Shown piece by piece: positions 1-7,259 of a stretch of DNA of 8,446 bases. The notes under the pieces were generated by a model that saw only the letters and a list, made by a program, of their open reading frames with translations, was not told where the DNA came from and did no database searches. Each line of letters starts with the position of its first letter. The first letter of the stretch is position 1. The translations under genes were made by a program, and so were the position numbers. Origin of the DNA: Bryobacterales bacterium (lineage in GTDB: Bacteria; Acidobacteriota; Terriglobia; Bryobacterales; Bryobacteraceae); assembly GCA_025462985.1 (NCBI GenBank), contig JAOAPP010000676.1, positions 1 to 8,446 on the forward strand, given 5' to 3'.

Positions 1-1381
1 AAGGGTTTTGATTGGCAGTGGCGACGATGCCGGAACGGGGATTGTAGGCGCTCGGCATCTGCTCGAAGGGAATGTAGCCGGCCCATTCGTAATTGCCGGA
101 GGAGCCATCGAGGGGGATATTGCTGTCGAAACCCCGGCGAATGGGAACTCGGCCGGCAGCCTGGTAGCCGATGTTCCCAGCCCCGTCACCAAACACGAAA
201 TTCTGTGCGGGCCCCCAGAAGGTGCTGAGAGCGGTGCGGAAGTCGTTCCAGTTTTGGGCACGGTCAATGGCCCAGAAGGGGAAGCCGAAGCCCTCGCTGG
301 CGCTCCATTTCATGCTGTAGCCCCGGCCCTTCGAAGCGGCGAGGACTGGACCGTGGCGCGTAACCCAGGTGTTCACCGTGACGGGCTTGCCGCCGCGAAC
401 TGCGATGGTTTGAGTATCGAGCTGGGCTTGTTCGGTGTGTCCCTGATAAAGATAGCGGCCGGTCTGGTCATCAATTTGTTCGATATAGATATCGAGCACA
501 TCGGACTGGAGATTGGTGACGCCCCAGGCGACCTGGGCGTTGTGGCCGGTGATGACACCCGGTACACCCGGGAGCGCACCACCCGAAACGTTGAGGCCCG
601 GCGCTTTCAAGTGAACCAGGTGCCAAGTGCCGGGGATCCCGTAAGACAGGTGGGGATCGTTCGCCACCATCGGCTTGCCGTCAGCCGTGTGAGCGCCGGA
701 AACGGCCCAGGCGTTGGAACCGGGACTGAGTTGGCCACCTTGCACCGGCGGAAAAAGAACGCGGAACTTAGCAGGGTCCTTCACGGTAGCCAGGAGTTCG
801 CCGCGCTCGAGATCCTGGGCGGCGGAGTCGGTGAGGTCGCGGAACATGACGAGTCCGACGAGGATCGAGTCGGTGATCGTCCACGGGCGCGGGTCGTAGG
901 CGTGGCCAGGGAGAGAAAACTCCAGTGAGTATTGGCCGCGGTGAGTTTCGATGAAATAGTTCACGCCGCGGGCGTATTCGACGAGCAACGCCCGCTCCTC
1001 GGGGGAGAGGTGGGCGGCATCGGCCTCAGCAATCGGACGCATGCGCATGCGGCGAGCGTGCTCGTCTTCCCGGACGGCGGGCGGACCGAACACCTCGGCT
1101 AATTCGCCTGCCGCGAAGCGACGAAGGACGTCCATCTGCCACAATCGGTCTTGGGCGGTAACGTAGCCTTGCAAGAAAATTGCATCCTGCCAAGTGGCTG
1201 CTTCGATGTGCGGAATGCCGCGCCCGTCGCGCTTCACGTCAGCTGCGGCGCTTACTGGAGCAGTGATTTCCCCCGATGTTTTCGGTAGCGGCCGCATGGC
1301 ATACCAGTAAACGGCGGCAAGGATGAGCAAAACAACCATCGCAATGGTGACATTGACGAGGCGCACTAGGCGGGATAACAC
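1..1381 (-). CDS. Penicillin acylase family N-terminal-nucleophile hydrolase (3' end outside window)
   Basis: This family makes periplasmic amidases that cleave N-acyl groups from penicillins, acyl-homoserine lactones or lipopeptides; the substrate here cannot be read. About 460 codons are visible. Residues 11-28 form a hydrophobic signal or anchor segment after two arginines. The alpha-chain region follows, with the family-typical GRGIPHIEA and AQDRLWQMD near 53-85. The autocatalytic maturation site and nucleophile are seen in PGSNAWAVSG, with Ser222 (codon 718-716) becoming the first residue of the beta chain. ANDPHL (about 240-245) and AWGVT follow, then ATANQNP at the window edge, aligned with the part of penicillin G acylase that carries the oxyanion-hole Asn. 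Roughly 300 residues of beta chain are missing off the left side. The start is uncertain: GTG at 1381 keeps the positively charged N-terminus, with GTG 1366 or ATG 1339 as alternatives. An in-frame stop at 1391-1393 limits it, and no good ribosome binding site is seen. It is divergent from the CNNM gene. Confidence 0.93.
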   Translation of the reverse strand, partial: MLSRLVRLVNVTIAMVVLLILAAVYWYAMRPLPKTSGEITAPVSAAADVKRDGRGIPHIEAATWQDAIFLQGYVTAQDRLWQMDVLRRFAAGELAEVFGPPAVREDEHARRMRMRPIAEADAAHLSPEERALLVEYARGVNYFIETHRGQYSLEFSLPGHAYDPRPWTITDSILVGLVMFRDLTDSAAQDLERGELLATVKDPAKFRVLFPPVQGGQLSPGSNAWAVSGAHTADGKPMVANDPHLSYGIPGTWHLVHLKAPGLNVSGGALPGVPGVITGHNAQVAWGVTNLQSDVLDIYIEQIDDQTGRYLYQGHTEQAQLDTQTIAVRGGKPVTVNTWVTRHGPVLAASKGRGYSMKWSASEGFGFPFWAIDRAQNWNDFRTALSTFWGPAQNFVFGDGAGNIGYQAAGRVPIRRGFDSNIPLDGSSGNYEWAGYIPFEQMPSAYNPRSGIVATANQNP

Positions 1382-1444
1382 TAAGCGATTTTACTCTGGG
1401 AGAGCAAGCGCTGCCCTTTTCCGAGAGGCCATCCGCAACGGCGC
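1382..1444. other. Divergent intergenic region
   Basis: These 63 bp separate the divergently transcribed acylase and CNNM genes and should hold both start regions. No convincing -35/-10 pair and no Shine-Dalgarno at proper spacing is seen for either gene. A GAGAGG at 1423-1428 lies 16 nt before the CNNM ATG, which is too far. Promoters could extend into either coding region, or the transcripts could be nearly leaderless. Confidence 0.5.
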
Positions 1445-2809
1445 ATGACTGTCCGGTTCTTTGCGCTGCTTCTTATTCTGGTGACCAACGGGTTCTTTGC
1501 GGCCGCCGAAGTCTCGCTGGTTTCCGTGCGTCAATCGAGACTGCGGGAATTGGCGGAACAGGGCCAAGTGGGCGCGCAACGCGCTTTAAGTCTGCTGGCG
1601 AATCCGGGCCGGCTGCTTTCGGTAACCCAGGTGGGCGTCACGCTGGCAAGTCTGGGCCTAGGGTGGGCGGGCGAGGACACGCTTTATAGAGCATTTCGCA
1701 GCGTGATCGACTCGCTTTCGGTCCAGTTTCCTTCGATCCATGCGTCTCCCGTACTGCTACATGGCATAGCGTTCGCGCTGTCTTTCCTGCTGATCAGCTA
1801 TTCGCACGTGATTATCGGCGAGGTGGTTCCGAAGAACCTGGCTATTGAGAAGGCGGATAAGATAGCGATTCTGGCTGCCCCGACGCTGCTGTTTTTCTAT
1901 CGCATCTCACAGCCGTTTGTGGTGGTGATTGAGCGGTCTTCGGCGTTGATCCTGCGAGCGCTTGGACTTGGCACCGGTCACGCGCACGGGGGACACACAC
2001 CGGAGGAGTTGAAGTACATCATTCAATCCAGCCGGAGTGAGGGCCATCTGGCGCAGTTCGAAGAATCGACGATTCAGCACGTGATTGAACTGGCGGACCA
2101 CTCGGCGCGGGAGATTATGACGCCTCGGCGCAACATGATCTCCGTATCCGTGGACGCGAGCCACGACGAGGTATTGAGCGTGATGGTGGAGCATAAATTC
2201 ACGCGAGTGCCCGTTTACGAGGACAGGCCGGAGCAAATTATCGGAGTCCTGCATTACAAGGATTTGATGCGGGTGTGGGATGAGCGGCTGTTCGTGCATG
2301 ACAGGCGGCGAACGACGAAGCCTTTCCGCCTGCGCCGTTTCGTGAGATCGCCGCTGGTGGTGCCGGAAACGAAGGAGATCAATGAACTGATCGACGAGTT
2401 CCGGAAGGCTCACACTCATATGGCCCTGGTGGTGGACGAGTTCGGGACAGTGACCGGACTTGTAACGTTGGGCGATGTGTTGGAACAGATCTTTGGTGAC
2501 GTGGGGGACGAGCACGATGTGGTTCGTCCAGCGGTGTCGTATCAGGACAAGCTCCTGCAACTGGAGGGGAGCACGACGATTCGCGATCTGGAGACGCGCT
2601 ATAACATTGTGCTGCCTTCCGAGGCCGAGTTCGAGACACTCGCGGGATTTCTGTTGTTTCAATTCGGGTACATCCCGAGCGTGAAAGATTCCCTGATCTA
2701 TGGGGGACGGCGGTTTAGCGTCACCGAGATGGATCGGAACCGGATTGCAAGAGTGTTGATCGAGAGGCTGGAGCCTAAGGAACAGCCAGATCCGGCAAAC
2801 GAGGGGTGA
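1445..2809 (+). CDS. CNNM/DUF21 - CBS pair - CorC/HlyC domain membrane protein (hemolysin-family, putative Mg2+/Co2+ exporter)
   Basis: The 454-residue protein has the full architecture of the bacterial CNNM/CorC family, often annotated 'hemolysin'. Residues 1-190 are the DUF21/CNNM membrane domain: a first helix at 4-22 running into FFAAAEVSLVSV, further hydrophobic segments near 57-77, 103-126 and 141-172, and the signature GEVVPK at 125-130. HTPEELKYII (184-193) and REIMTPR (222-228) lead into two CBS domains, about 225-280 and 296-350, the second ending in DEFGTVTGLVTLGDVLEQI. Residues 365-445 are the CorC_HlyC domain. Characterised relatives move Mg2+ out of the cell using the Na+ gradient, with the CBS pair binding ATP; that role is inferred here. 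The length is normal. ATG 1445 is the only plausible start, since it places the first helix as in homologues, but no Shine-Dalgarno is seen. The last 35 bp overlap the convergent pump gene. No functional link to the neighbours is evident. Confidence 0.95.
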   Translation: MTVRFFALLLILVTNGFFAAAEVSLVSVRQSRLRELAEQGQVGAQRALSLLANPGRLLSVTQVGVTLASLGLGWAGEDTLYRAFRSVIDSLSVQFPSIHASPVLLHGIAFALSFLLISYSHVIIGEVVPKNLAIEKADKIAILAAPTLLFFYRISQPFVVVIERSSALILRALGLGTGHAHGGHTPEELKYIIQSSRSEGHLAQFEESTIQHVIELADHSAREIMTPRRNMISVSVDASHDEVLSVMVEHKFTRVPVYEDRPEQIIGVLHYKDLMRVWDERLFVHDRRRTTKPFRLRRFVRSPLVVPETKEINELIDEFRKAHTHMALVVDEFGTVTGLVTLGDVLEQIFGDVGDEHDVVRPAVSYQDKLLQLEGSTTIRDLETRYNIVLPSEAEFETLAGFLLFQFGYIPSVKDSLIYGGRRFSVTEMDRNRIARVLIERLEPKEQPDPANEG

Positions 2810-5800
2810 GGCGCGTTTCGAGCATCGCCCTATGTGGCTGCGGAGCTGCTGGCGGAAGCACTGTGTGACGCCGCCGCTGCCACAACAGGAAGATGGCTGG
2901 ATAAACCAGCAGTTCCAGCAAGAATGAAGAGCCAAGGCCACCGCACATGGGGACGACCAGGCGGCGGGTGAAATCTGCGCCAGGAGCTTGTGAGAAGAGT
3001 ACGGGCAGCATACCAGCCAAGGCAGCCAGAACGGTCATCAGCTTTGGCCTGAGACGACGCGCAGCACCATCGATGACGGCTGCACGGAGATCCGTGCTTG
3101 CGGCAAACCCGGCTTCGAGCCGCCTGCGCCAGGCGAGGTCGAGAAAGAGGACCATAAATATGCCGGTTTCGGCATCGAGACCAAGCAGCGCGAGCAGGCC
3201 GACCCAGGCCGCGGCGGATAGTTTGTAATGTAGGACTGACATCATCCAGATCGAACCGGTGAGCGAGAACGGCACGGCAAGGCAGATGAGCATTGTGTAG
3301 AACAGAGAACGGGTTCCCGCCCATAAGATTAGGGCAATTAGCAGAACCGCGAGCGGAACAATCCATTGCAAACGGTTGTGCAGTCGCTGGATATCCGCGA
3401 AGCGCCCGGCCCATTCGAGGCTGTAGCTTATTGGAAGGTGGACTCCCCTTGCGACGGCAGACTGCGCCTTTCCGAGGTAGCGCTGAATGTCCTGCCCCGC
3501 GACATCGAGATAGACGTAACTGGCCGGAATGCCGCCTTCCGATCGGATCATCATGGGACCGGTATGCGGAACGACTGATGCGATTGAGCCGACACGGATA
3601 GTGTCCTCATTCGGACCTTGGATTTCGAGCTGTTTAATGGCATCGATCGTGTCGCGGTAATCGCGGGGATAGCGGACGTATACGGCACGCGGTATGAGGC
3701 CGTCATGGATGAAGATTGCCGGCACTCCTCCGAGCGCTGGGAAGATCTGATCTTGCGCGCGGGCGAGCGGGAGGCCGTGCTCAGCAAGTTTGTCACGGTC
3801 GAAATTCACATCGAGGAAGTATCCGTTTTGGAGTGGTTCGGCGTAGGCCAACTTAGTTTCAGGAAGAGACTCGAGAACGGTTCGGATCTGCCGGGACAAC
3901 CTCTCCAGTTCCGCTGGCGAGGGCCCGATCACTTTCACCACGAACGCGGTGCGAGAGCCGGAGGACAGCATGTCCGTGCGGCCACGGATGGGCGAGGTCC
4001 AGGCGTTTACGACTCCGGGCATACGGACCGCGTTGTCCAACTGCGATTCAAGCTCCTCGGGTGTGATGCGGTCGGGCCAGAACGGGCGGAGGAGCCGATG
4101 GGCCAGCCATGGGGGAACTACGCCGGTGTACCAGCGCTTCCGGGCGCGCCATTCATTCTCAGGCCGCAATTCGATGTTTGTTTCCACCATCTCAAACGGA
4201 GCGGGATCGGTAGCGGTATCCGCATGTCCGGCTTTAGCGAATACGGTTTGCACTTCCGGCACCGCGCGCAAGGCCTGGTCTTGATGCTCGATGAGGCCTT
4301 TTGCGGCAGTGATGGAGGTGCCGGACGAGGTGGTGGGCATGAACAAGCGACTGCCCTCCTCGAGCGGCGGCAGGAACTCGGACCCAAGTTGGAGGAGAGA
4401 CGGCACGGTGAGTTCGAGTAGCAGGAAAGCAGCAACGACGACAACCCAGGGGCGAACGAGCAGGATGTTCAGCAGGCGCTCGTAACCGTGCCCGAGCCAG
4501 GCTGAGAGAGAATCCGAGCGCGAGGCGCGAACTCGCGGCCAGAACTGGAGGCAGGCCATGCGGGCGGCGGGGGTGACGACGACGGCACAAAAGGCAGCCG
4601 CAATCATGGCTGACGTTTTAGCGAGTACCAGCGGCCGGAAGATACGGCCTTCGCTCCCCGACAAAGCGAGCAGGGGCAGGAAGGCAACCACAATGATGCT
4701 CAAGGCCAGAAATACGCTTGGACTGACCTCGCCCATCGCTCGAAGGACGGTGCGTTCTGGAGGGTGTGCCACGGCATCCGGCATTCGCAAGCGGTGAAAA
4801 ACGTTTTCTACCTGAATGATGACGCCGTCCACCAACACGCCAACAGAAAGGGCGAGACCGGTAAGACTCAGAACGTTGAGCTCGACATGAAACAAGCGCA
4901 ACAGGAGGCCGCTGAGACATAGGCAGATCGGGATGGTTCCGACGGCGACGACAGCCGATGAGATATCCCACAAAAAGAGCAAGATCACTGTGCTGACAAC
5001 GAGGGCGGCCAGCAGCAGGTCCGCGCTGAATCCGCCGATTGCAGTGTGAATGAGTTTAGAGCGGTCATAGACGGGGGCAACGGCTACTCCGGCGGGCAGT
5101 CTTGTCCGTAACTGCTCCAGTTTGCTCTTGACTGAGTGGAGGACAGCCGCGGCATTTCCTCCCTGGCGAAGAATGACGATGCCGCCGACCGCTTCCCCGC
5201 GTCCGTTGAGGTCAGTGACGCCCTGGCGCGCATCAGGCCCGACCTGGATTTGCGCGACGTTTCTGAGCAATACAGGCCGGTTCGTCAGGTGCTCCATGCG
5301 GGATTCCATACTGATGCGCGGAGCGGCGAGGATCACCTTTTCGAGATCGGCAACCGAGGTGAGGAGCCCGGGACTTCTGACTATAAAATTCTGCCCACCG
5401 AAGTCCAGCGGGCGCGCGCTCGCTTCGCTATTGGCCTCCTTGATAGCCATGACTACGGAGTCGAACGGAATGGAGAGAGCGGCCAGCTTGAAAGGATCGA
5501 CGATCACCTGGAACTGGCTTTGAAATCCTCCTACGCTTGCGACTTCGGCTACTCCCGGAACTTTGTTCAATTCCGGGCGGATAGTCCAATCCTGCAAGTC
5601 CCGCATCTCGGCAAGCGAGCGCCGGCGGGTGCTGTCGATCAGCGCGTACTGGTAAACCCATCCCGTGGCGCTCGCATCGGGACCAATCTGCGGGACCACG
5701 CCTTCGGGCAACCGCGGCTGGAGTTGATCGATGGTTTGTTGAATCTGCGCGCGGGCTTCTAAGACGGGAGCGCTGTCGGCGAGCGTAAGGTAGACCTTCG

Positions 5801-6065
5801 ACGCGCCGTACTCGGAGGATCCGCGCACGCCCGCGACGTCTTTGACGCTCTGCAAAGCGAATGAGATGGGGTTTGTCACTCGCGCCTGGACCAGTTCTGG
5901 CGCGCGATCCCAAGAAGTGAGCACTATGACCTGGCGGTCGCTCCAGTCGGGTAGTGCGTCCTGGGGAAGGGTGGCAAACGACCATGCTCCTGCTCCAGCA
6001 AGAAGGCCGGTGATGGCCAGCACAGGAATCCAGTGCCGGGAGCTGAATGCGATCAACTGCATCAT
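2775..6065 (-). CDS. cusA: CusA-like heavy-metal efflux RND permease, probably Cu(I)/Ag(I)
   Basis: This 1096-residue inner-membrane proton antiporter works with the adaptor encoded 31 bp upstream. Landmarks include DALPDWSDRQVIV (36-48), GPDASATGWVYQYAL (128-142) and VAEVASVGG (172-180). Helices lie near 12-32, 345-420 (TM2-4), 447-503 (TM5-6), 539-560, 899-975 (TM8-10) and 1006-1062 (TM11-12). Recalled alignment to E. coli CusA puts its three periplasmic metal-binding methionines (M573, M623, M672) at M576, M626 and M699, and its proton-relay residues (D405, E939, K984) at D413, E966 and K1008. The M576-M626 spacing of 50 is identical to CusA. CzcA-type Zn/Co pumps lack this methionine set as far as I recall, so Cu/Ag is favoured. 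Compared with CusA there is an extra ~24-residue loop near 640-665, seen in many homologues, and a C-terminal tail of about 33 residues after the last helix that runs into the convergent CNNM gene. The start is ATGATG without a clear Shine-Dalgarno; translational coupling to cusB is likely. Confidence 0.93.
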   Translation of the reverse strand: MMQLIAFSSRHWIPVLAITGLLAGAGAWSFATLPQDALPDWSDRQVIVLTSWDRAPELVQARVTNPISFALQSVKDVAGVRGSSEYGASKVYLTLADSAPVLEARAQIQQTIDQLQPRLPEGVVPQIGPDASATGWVYQYALIDSTRRRSLAEMRDLQDWTIRPELNKVPGVAEVASVGGFQSQFQVIVDPFKLAALSIPFDSVVMAIKEANSEASARPLDFGGQNFIVRSPGLLTSVADLEKVILAAPRISMESRMEHLTNRPVLLRNVAQIQVGPDARQGVTDLNGRGEAVGGIVILRQGGNAAAVLHSVKSKLEQLRTRLPAGVAVAPVYDRSKLIHTAIGGFSADLLLAALVVSTVILLFLWDISSAVVAVGTIPICLCLSGLLLRLFHVELNVLSLTGLALSVGVLVDGVIIQVENVFHRLRMPDAVAHPPERTVLRAMGEVSPSVFLALSIIVVAFLPLLALSGSEGRIFRPLVLAKTSAMIAAAFCAVVVTPAARMACLQFWPRVRASRSDSLSAWLGHGYERLLNILLVRPWVVVVAAFLLLELTVPSLLQLGSEFLPPLEEGSRLFMPTTSSGTSITAAKGLIEHQDQALRAVPEVQTVFAKAGHADTATDPAPFEMVETNIELRPENEWRARKRWYTGVVPPWLAHRLLRPFWPDRITPEELESQLDNAVRMPGVVNAWTSPIRGRTDMLSSGSRTAFVVKVIGPSPAELERLSRQIRTVLESLPETKLAYAEPLQNGYFLDVNFDRDKLAEHGLPLARAQDQIFPALGGVPAIFIHDGLIPRAVYVRYPRDYRDTIDAIKQLEIQGPNEDTIRVGSIASVVPHTGPMMIRSEGGIPASYVYLDVAGQDIQRYLGKAQSAVARGVHLPISYSLEWAGRFADIQRLHNRLQWIVPLAVLLIALILWAGTRSLFYTMLICLAVPFSLTGSIWMMSVLHYKLSAAAWVGLLALLGLDAETGIFMVLFLDLAWRRRLEAGFAASTDLRAAVIDGAARRLRPKLMTVLAALAGMLPVLFSQAPGADFTRRLVVPMCGGLGSSFLLELLVYPAIFLLWQRRRHTVLPPAAPQPHRAMLETRLTPRLPDLAVP

Positions 6066-6096
6066 TGTTTATCGTTCGAGGCTTGCGGCTTAAGTC
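6066..6096 (-). other. Short cusB-cusA spacer
   Basis: The 31-bp gap between the adaptor stop and the pump ATGATG has no terminator-like hairpin and no strong Shine-Dalgarno. This fits a two-gene operon in which pump translation depends on ribosomes leaving the adaptor gene. Confidence 0.6.
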
Positions 6097-7143
6097 TCAA
6101 GGATCTATTTGAGGCCGGAGTCGCGATTCGGAGTCGACGAGGAAGGCGGCTTTCGCGACGACAGCGTCGCCCAGTTTCAGGCCGCCGTGCACTTCGTAGA
6201 AGCCGTCCGAATGTGCACCAAGTTGGAGGGAGCGGGCGACAAATTTAGAATCTGACTGAGGAACATAACAGATCCAGCGATTTCCGCTCCAAAGGACGGC
6301 ATCCTCGGGGACGGCCAGGACGGGCGGTCCCGAGTGGTGGATTCGGAGATGCACCGGCATGTTCGAGCGCAGGTTCAAAGATGTGTTGGGGAATACGAGC
6401 GTAACCTTGGCAGCCCGGTTCTGCTCGCTGTAGATACCCAGAACATTGGTTACTGTGCCCTTCCACGTCTTACCAGGGTCGCTGTCGGAAGTCATTTCGG
6501 CAGACGATCCTTTCTTAACGAGATCGATGGAGTCCAGCGGGATATCTGCGGTGACCGGTAGGGTCTCCACAGTTGAATAGAAAGCCAGGACGGAGCCTGC
6601 CGGTACGACAGTGCCAGGATGAGCGCTGACAGTGATCCAGGCCGAGGCGGGCGAACTGATCTCCGTCCGAACCGCAGGGGCGTCTAGGCCCGGTCTCGGG
6701 AGAATCGACAGAATCAGCTGCCCTTTCTGAACGGGCACCGAATTGGGACCATCCAACGCGAGGAAGATTTTTTCGATTGTGCCCGCGACTGGAGCTTTGA
6801 GCATTTCCGGGCTGCCGAGCACGATCTCGCCCGGAGCGACCACGTCCGCAAGCGGGCGGATACGGGTGACATGCTCAGTTTCGATGCCAGACCGCTTTTG
6901 CTCCTCGGGGGAAATCTGCACTCCAATAAATCCCCTGCTCGCATCGAAGGCTCTCGTCAGGCGCATGCCGCAGACGGGACACATGCCGGGCTGGTTTGAG
7001 GTGTAGTTCGGGTGCATGGAGCACCGATAGCTCGCCGAGTTGGAAGCGGAACCCTGATGCGGGGCCCGGACCGAACAGTAGATACGATATCCGCCGAGGG
7101 CGGCCACCGCGCCAGCGAGCATGAGTGCAGCCGCGTGCTTCAT
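6097..7143 (-). CDS. cusB: CusB-like periplasmic adaptor (membrane fusion protein) with N-terminal heavy-metal-binding domain
   Basis: The 348-residue adaptor should link or activate the CusA-like pump in the periplasm. Residues 1-22 are a hydrophobic signal or anchor with no clear cleavage site. Residues 39-62 are a heavy-metal-binding domain with YRCSMHP and CPVCGM; Cys41, Met43, His44, Cys55 and Cys58 are candidate ligands. Then come the first lipoyl half (LKAPVAGTIEKIF to QKGQLILSI, about 115-148), the second half (EISSPASAWITVSAHPGTVV, 161-180), a beta-barrel domain (195-270) and a membrane-proximal domain ending in FLVDSESRLRPQI. Only about a dozen residues separate the lipoyl halves, where E. 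coli CusB has an alpha-helical hairpin, so the hairpin seems absent and the protein is shorter than CusB (407 residues). The start ATG has AAGGAAG just upstream. The stop lies 31 bp before cusA, so one transcript is likely. The symbol reflects family similarity; metal specificity is inferred from the pump. Confidence 0.9.
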   Translation of the reverse strand: MKHAAALMLAGAVAALGGYRIYCSVRAPHQGSASNSASYRCSMHPNYTSNQPGMCPVCGMRLTRAFDASRGFIGVQISPEEQKRSGIETEHVTRIRPLADVVAPGEIVLGSPEMLKAPVAGTIEKIFLALDGPNSVPVQKGQLILSILPRPGLDAPAVRTEISSPASAWITVSAHPGTVVPAGSVLAFYSTVETLPVTADIPLDSIDLVKKGSSAEMTSDSDPGKTWKGTVTNVLGIYSEQNRAAKVTLVFPNTSLNLRSNMPVHLRIHHSGPPVLAVPEDAVLWSGNRWICYVPQSDSKFVARSLQLGAHSDGFYEVHGGLKLGDAVVAKAAFLVDSESRLRPQIDP

Positions 7144-7145
7144 AA

Positions 7146-7152
7146 CTTCCTT
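7146..7152 (-). promoter_or_regulatory. Shine-Dalgarno of the adaptor gene
   Basis: On the minus strand AAGGAAG ends two bases before the ATG at 7143, leaving about 4 nt after the AGGA core. This is a slightly short but usable spacing and supports the chosen start. The GGAAG part can pair with CTTCC at 7156-7160, so this site can be masked. Confidence 0.7.
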
Positions 7153-7179
7153 TTCGGAAGGATTCCGGGCGATTCCGAA
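7146..7179 (-). promoter_or_regulatory. Leader of the adaptor gene with mutually exclusive pairings (candidate translational switch or repeat operator)
   Basis: Read on the minus strand, the leader contains TTCGGAA (7179-7173), CGGAA (7167-7163), CTTCCGAA (7160-7153) and AAGGAAG (7152-7146), then TT and ATG. CTTCCGAA can pair with the upstream TTCGGAA (7 bp, 13-nt loop) or with the middle CGGAA (5 bp, 3-nt loop). It can instead pair through CTTCC with the GGAAG of the Shine-Dalgarno (5 bp, GAAAA loop). The first pairings would free the ribosome binding site and the last would hide it. At DNA level the same motif recurs with 10-bp pitch, so a protein binding site is an alternative reading. Only base complementarity is seen; function is inferred, and chance is possible in so short a region. 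Confidence 0.3.
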
Positions 7180-7225
7180 TTTAGGCGTGACCGGACGGTT
7201 GCTCCCAGGGCTGTGTAGGTGTCAG

Positions 7226-7247
7226 ACCGGCACGCCCGGCTGCCGGC
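7226..7247 (-). terminator. Possible weak hairpin downstream of the NrfD gene
   Basis: The inverted repeat ACCGGCA (7226-7232) and TGCCGGC (7241-7247) with an 8-nt loop gives six Watson-Crick pairs plus one G-U in the transcript, 24 bp after the NrfD stop. No run of U follows, so this is a poor intrinsic terminator. It may be a 3'-end stabiliser or have no role. Confidence 0.25.
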
Positions 7248-7259
7248 TGCGACGTACCG

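Noticed and set aside
8..928. A 306-codon open frame on the plus strand
   Set aside because: It lies entirely opposite the acylase, which has clear family motifs and its catalytic serine. The plus frame is explained by GC-rich third positions of the real gene and shows no recognisable domain.
1445..2809. Haemolysin (toxin) role
   Set aside because: The name is a historical label for this family. The CNNM, CBS and CorC_HlyC domains point to an ion transport or regulatory role, not a toxin.
1907..2941. A 344-codon open frame on the minus strand
   Set aside because: It is antisense to the CNNM gene and to the end of the pump gene. Its composition (rich in His, Arg, Gln, Leu) is typical of a shadow frame.
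3618..4421. A 267-codon open frame on the plus strand
   Set aside because: It is antisense to the pump gene, whose metal-site methionines and conserved motifs cover the same bases. No domain is recognisable.
2775..6065. Zinc/cobalt/cadmium pump (CzcA type) or multidrug pump (AcrB type)
   Set aside because: All three CusA-type periplasmic methionines are present with CusA spacing, and the proton relay is CusA-like. Other metals cannot be fully excluded, but Cu/Ag is the better reading.
7178..7183. TAAATT on the minus strand as a -10 promoter element for cusBA
   Set aside because: It matches only four of six bases, and no -35-like hexamer lies about 17 bp upstream.
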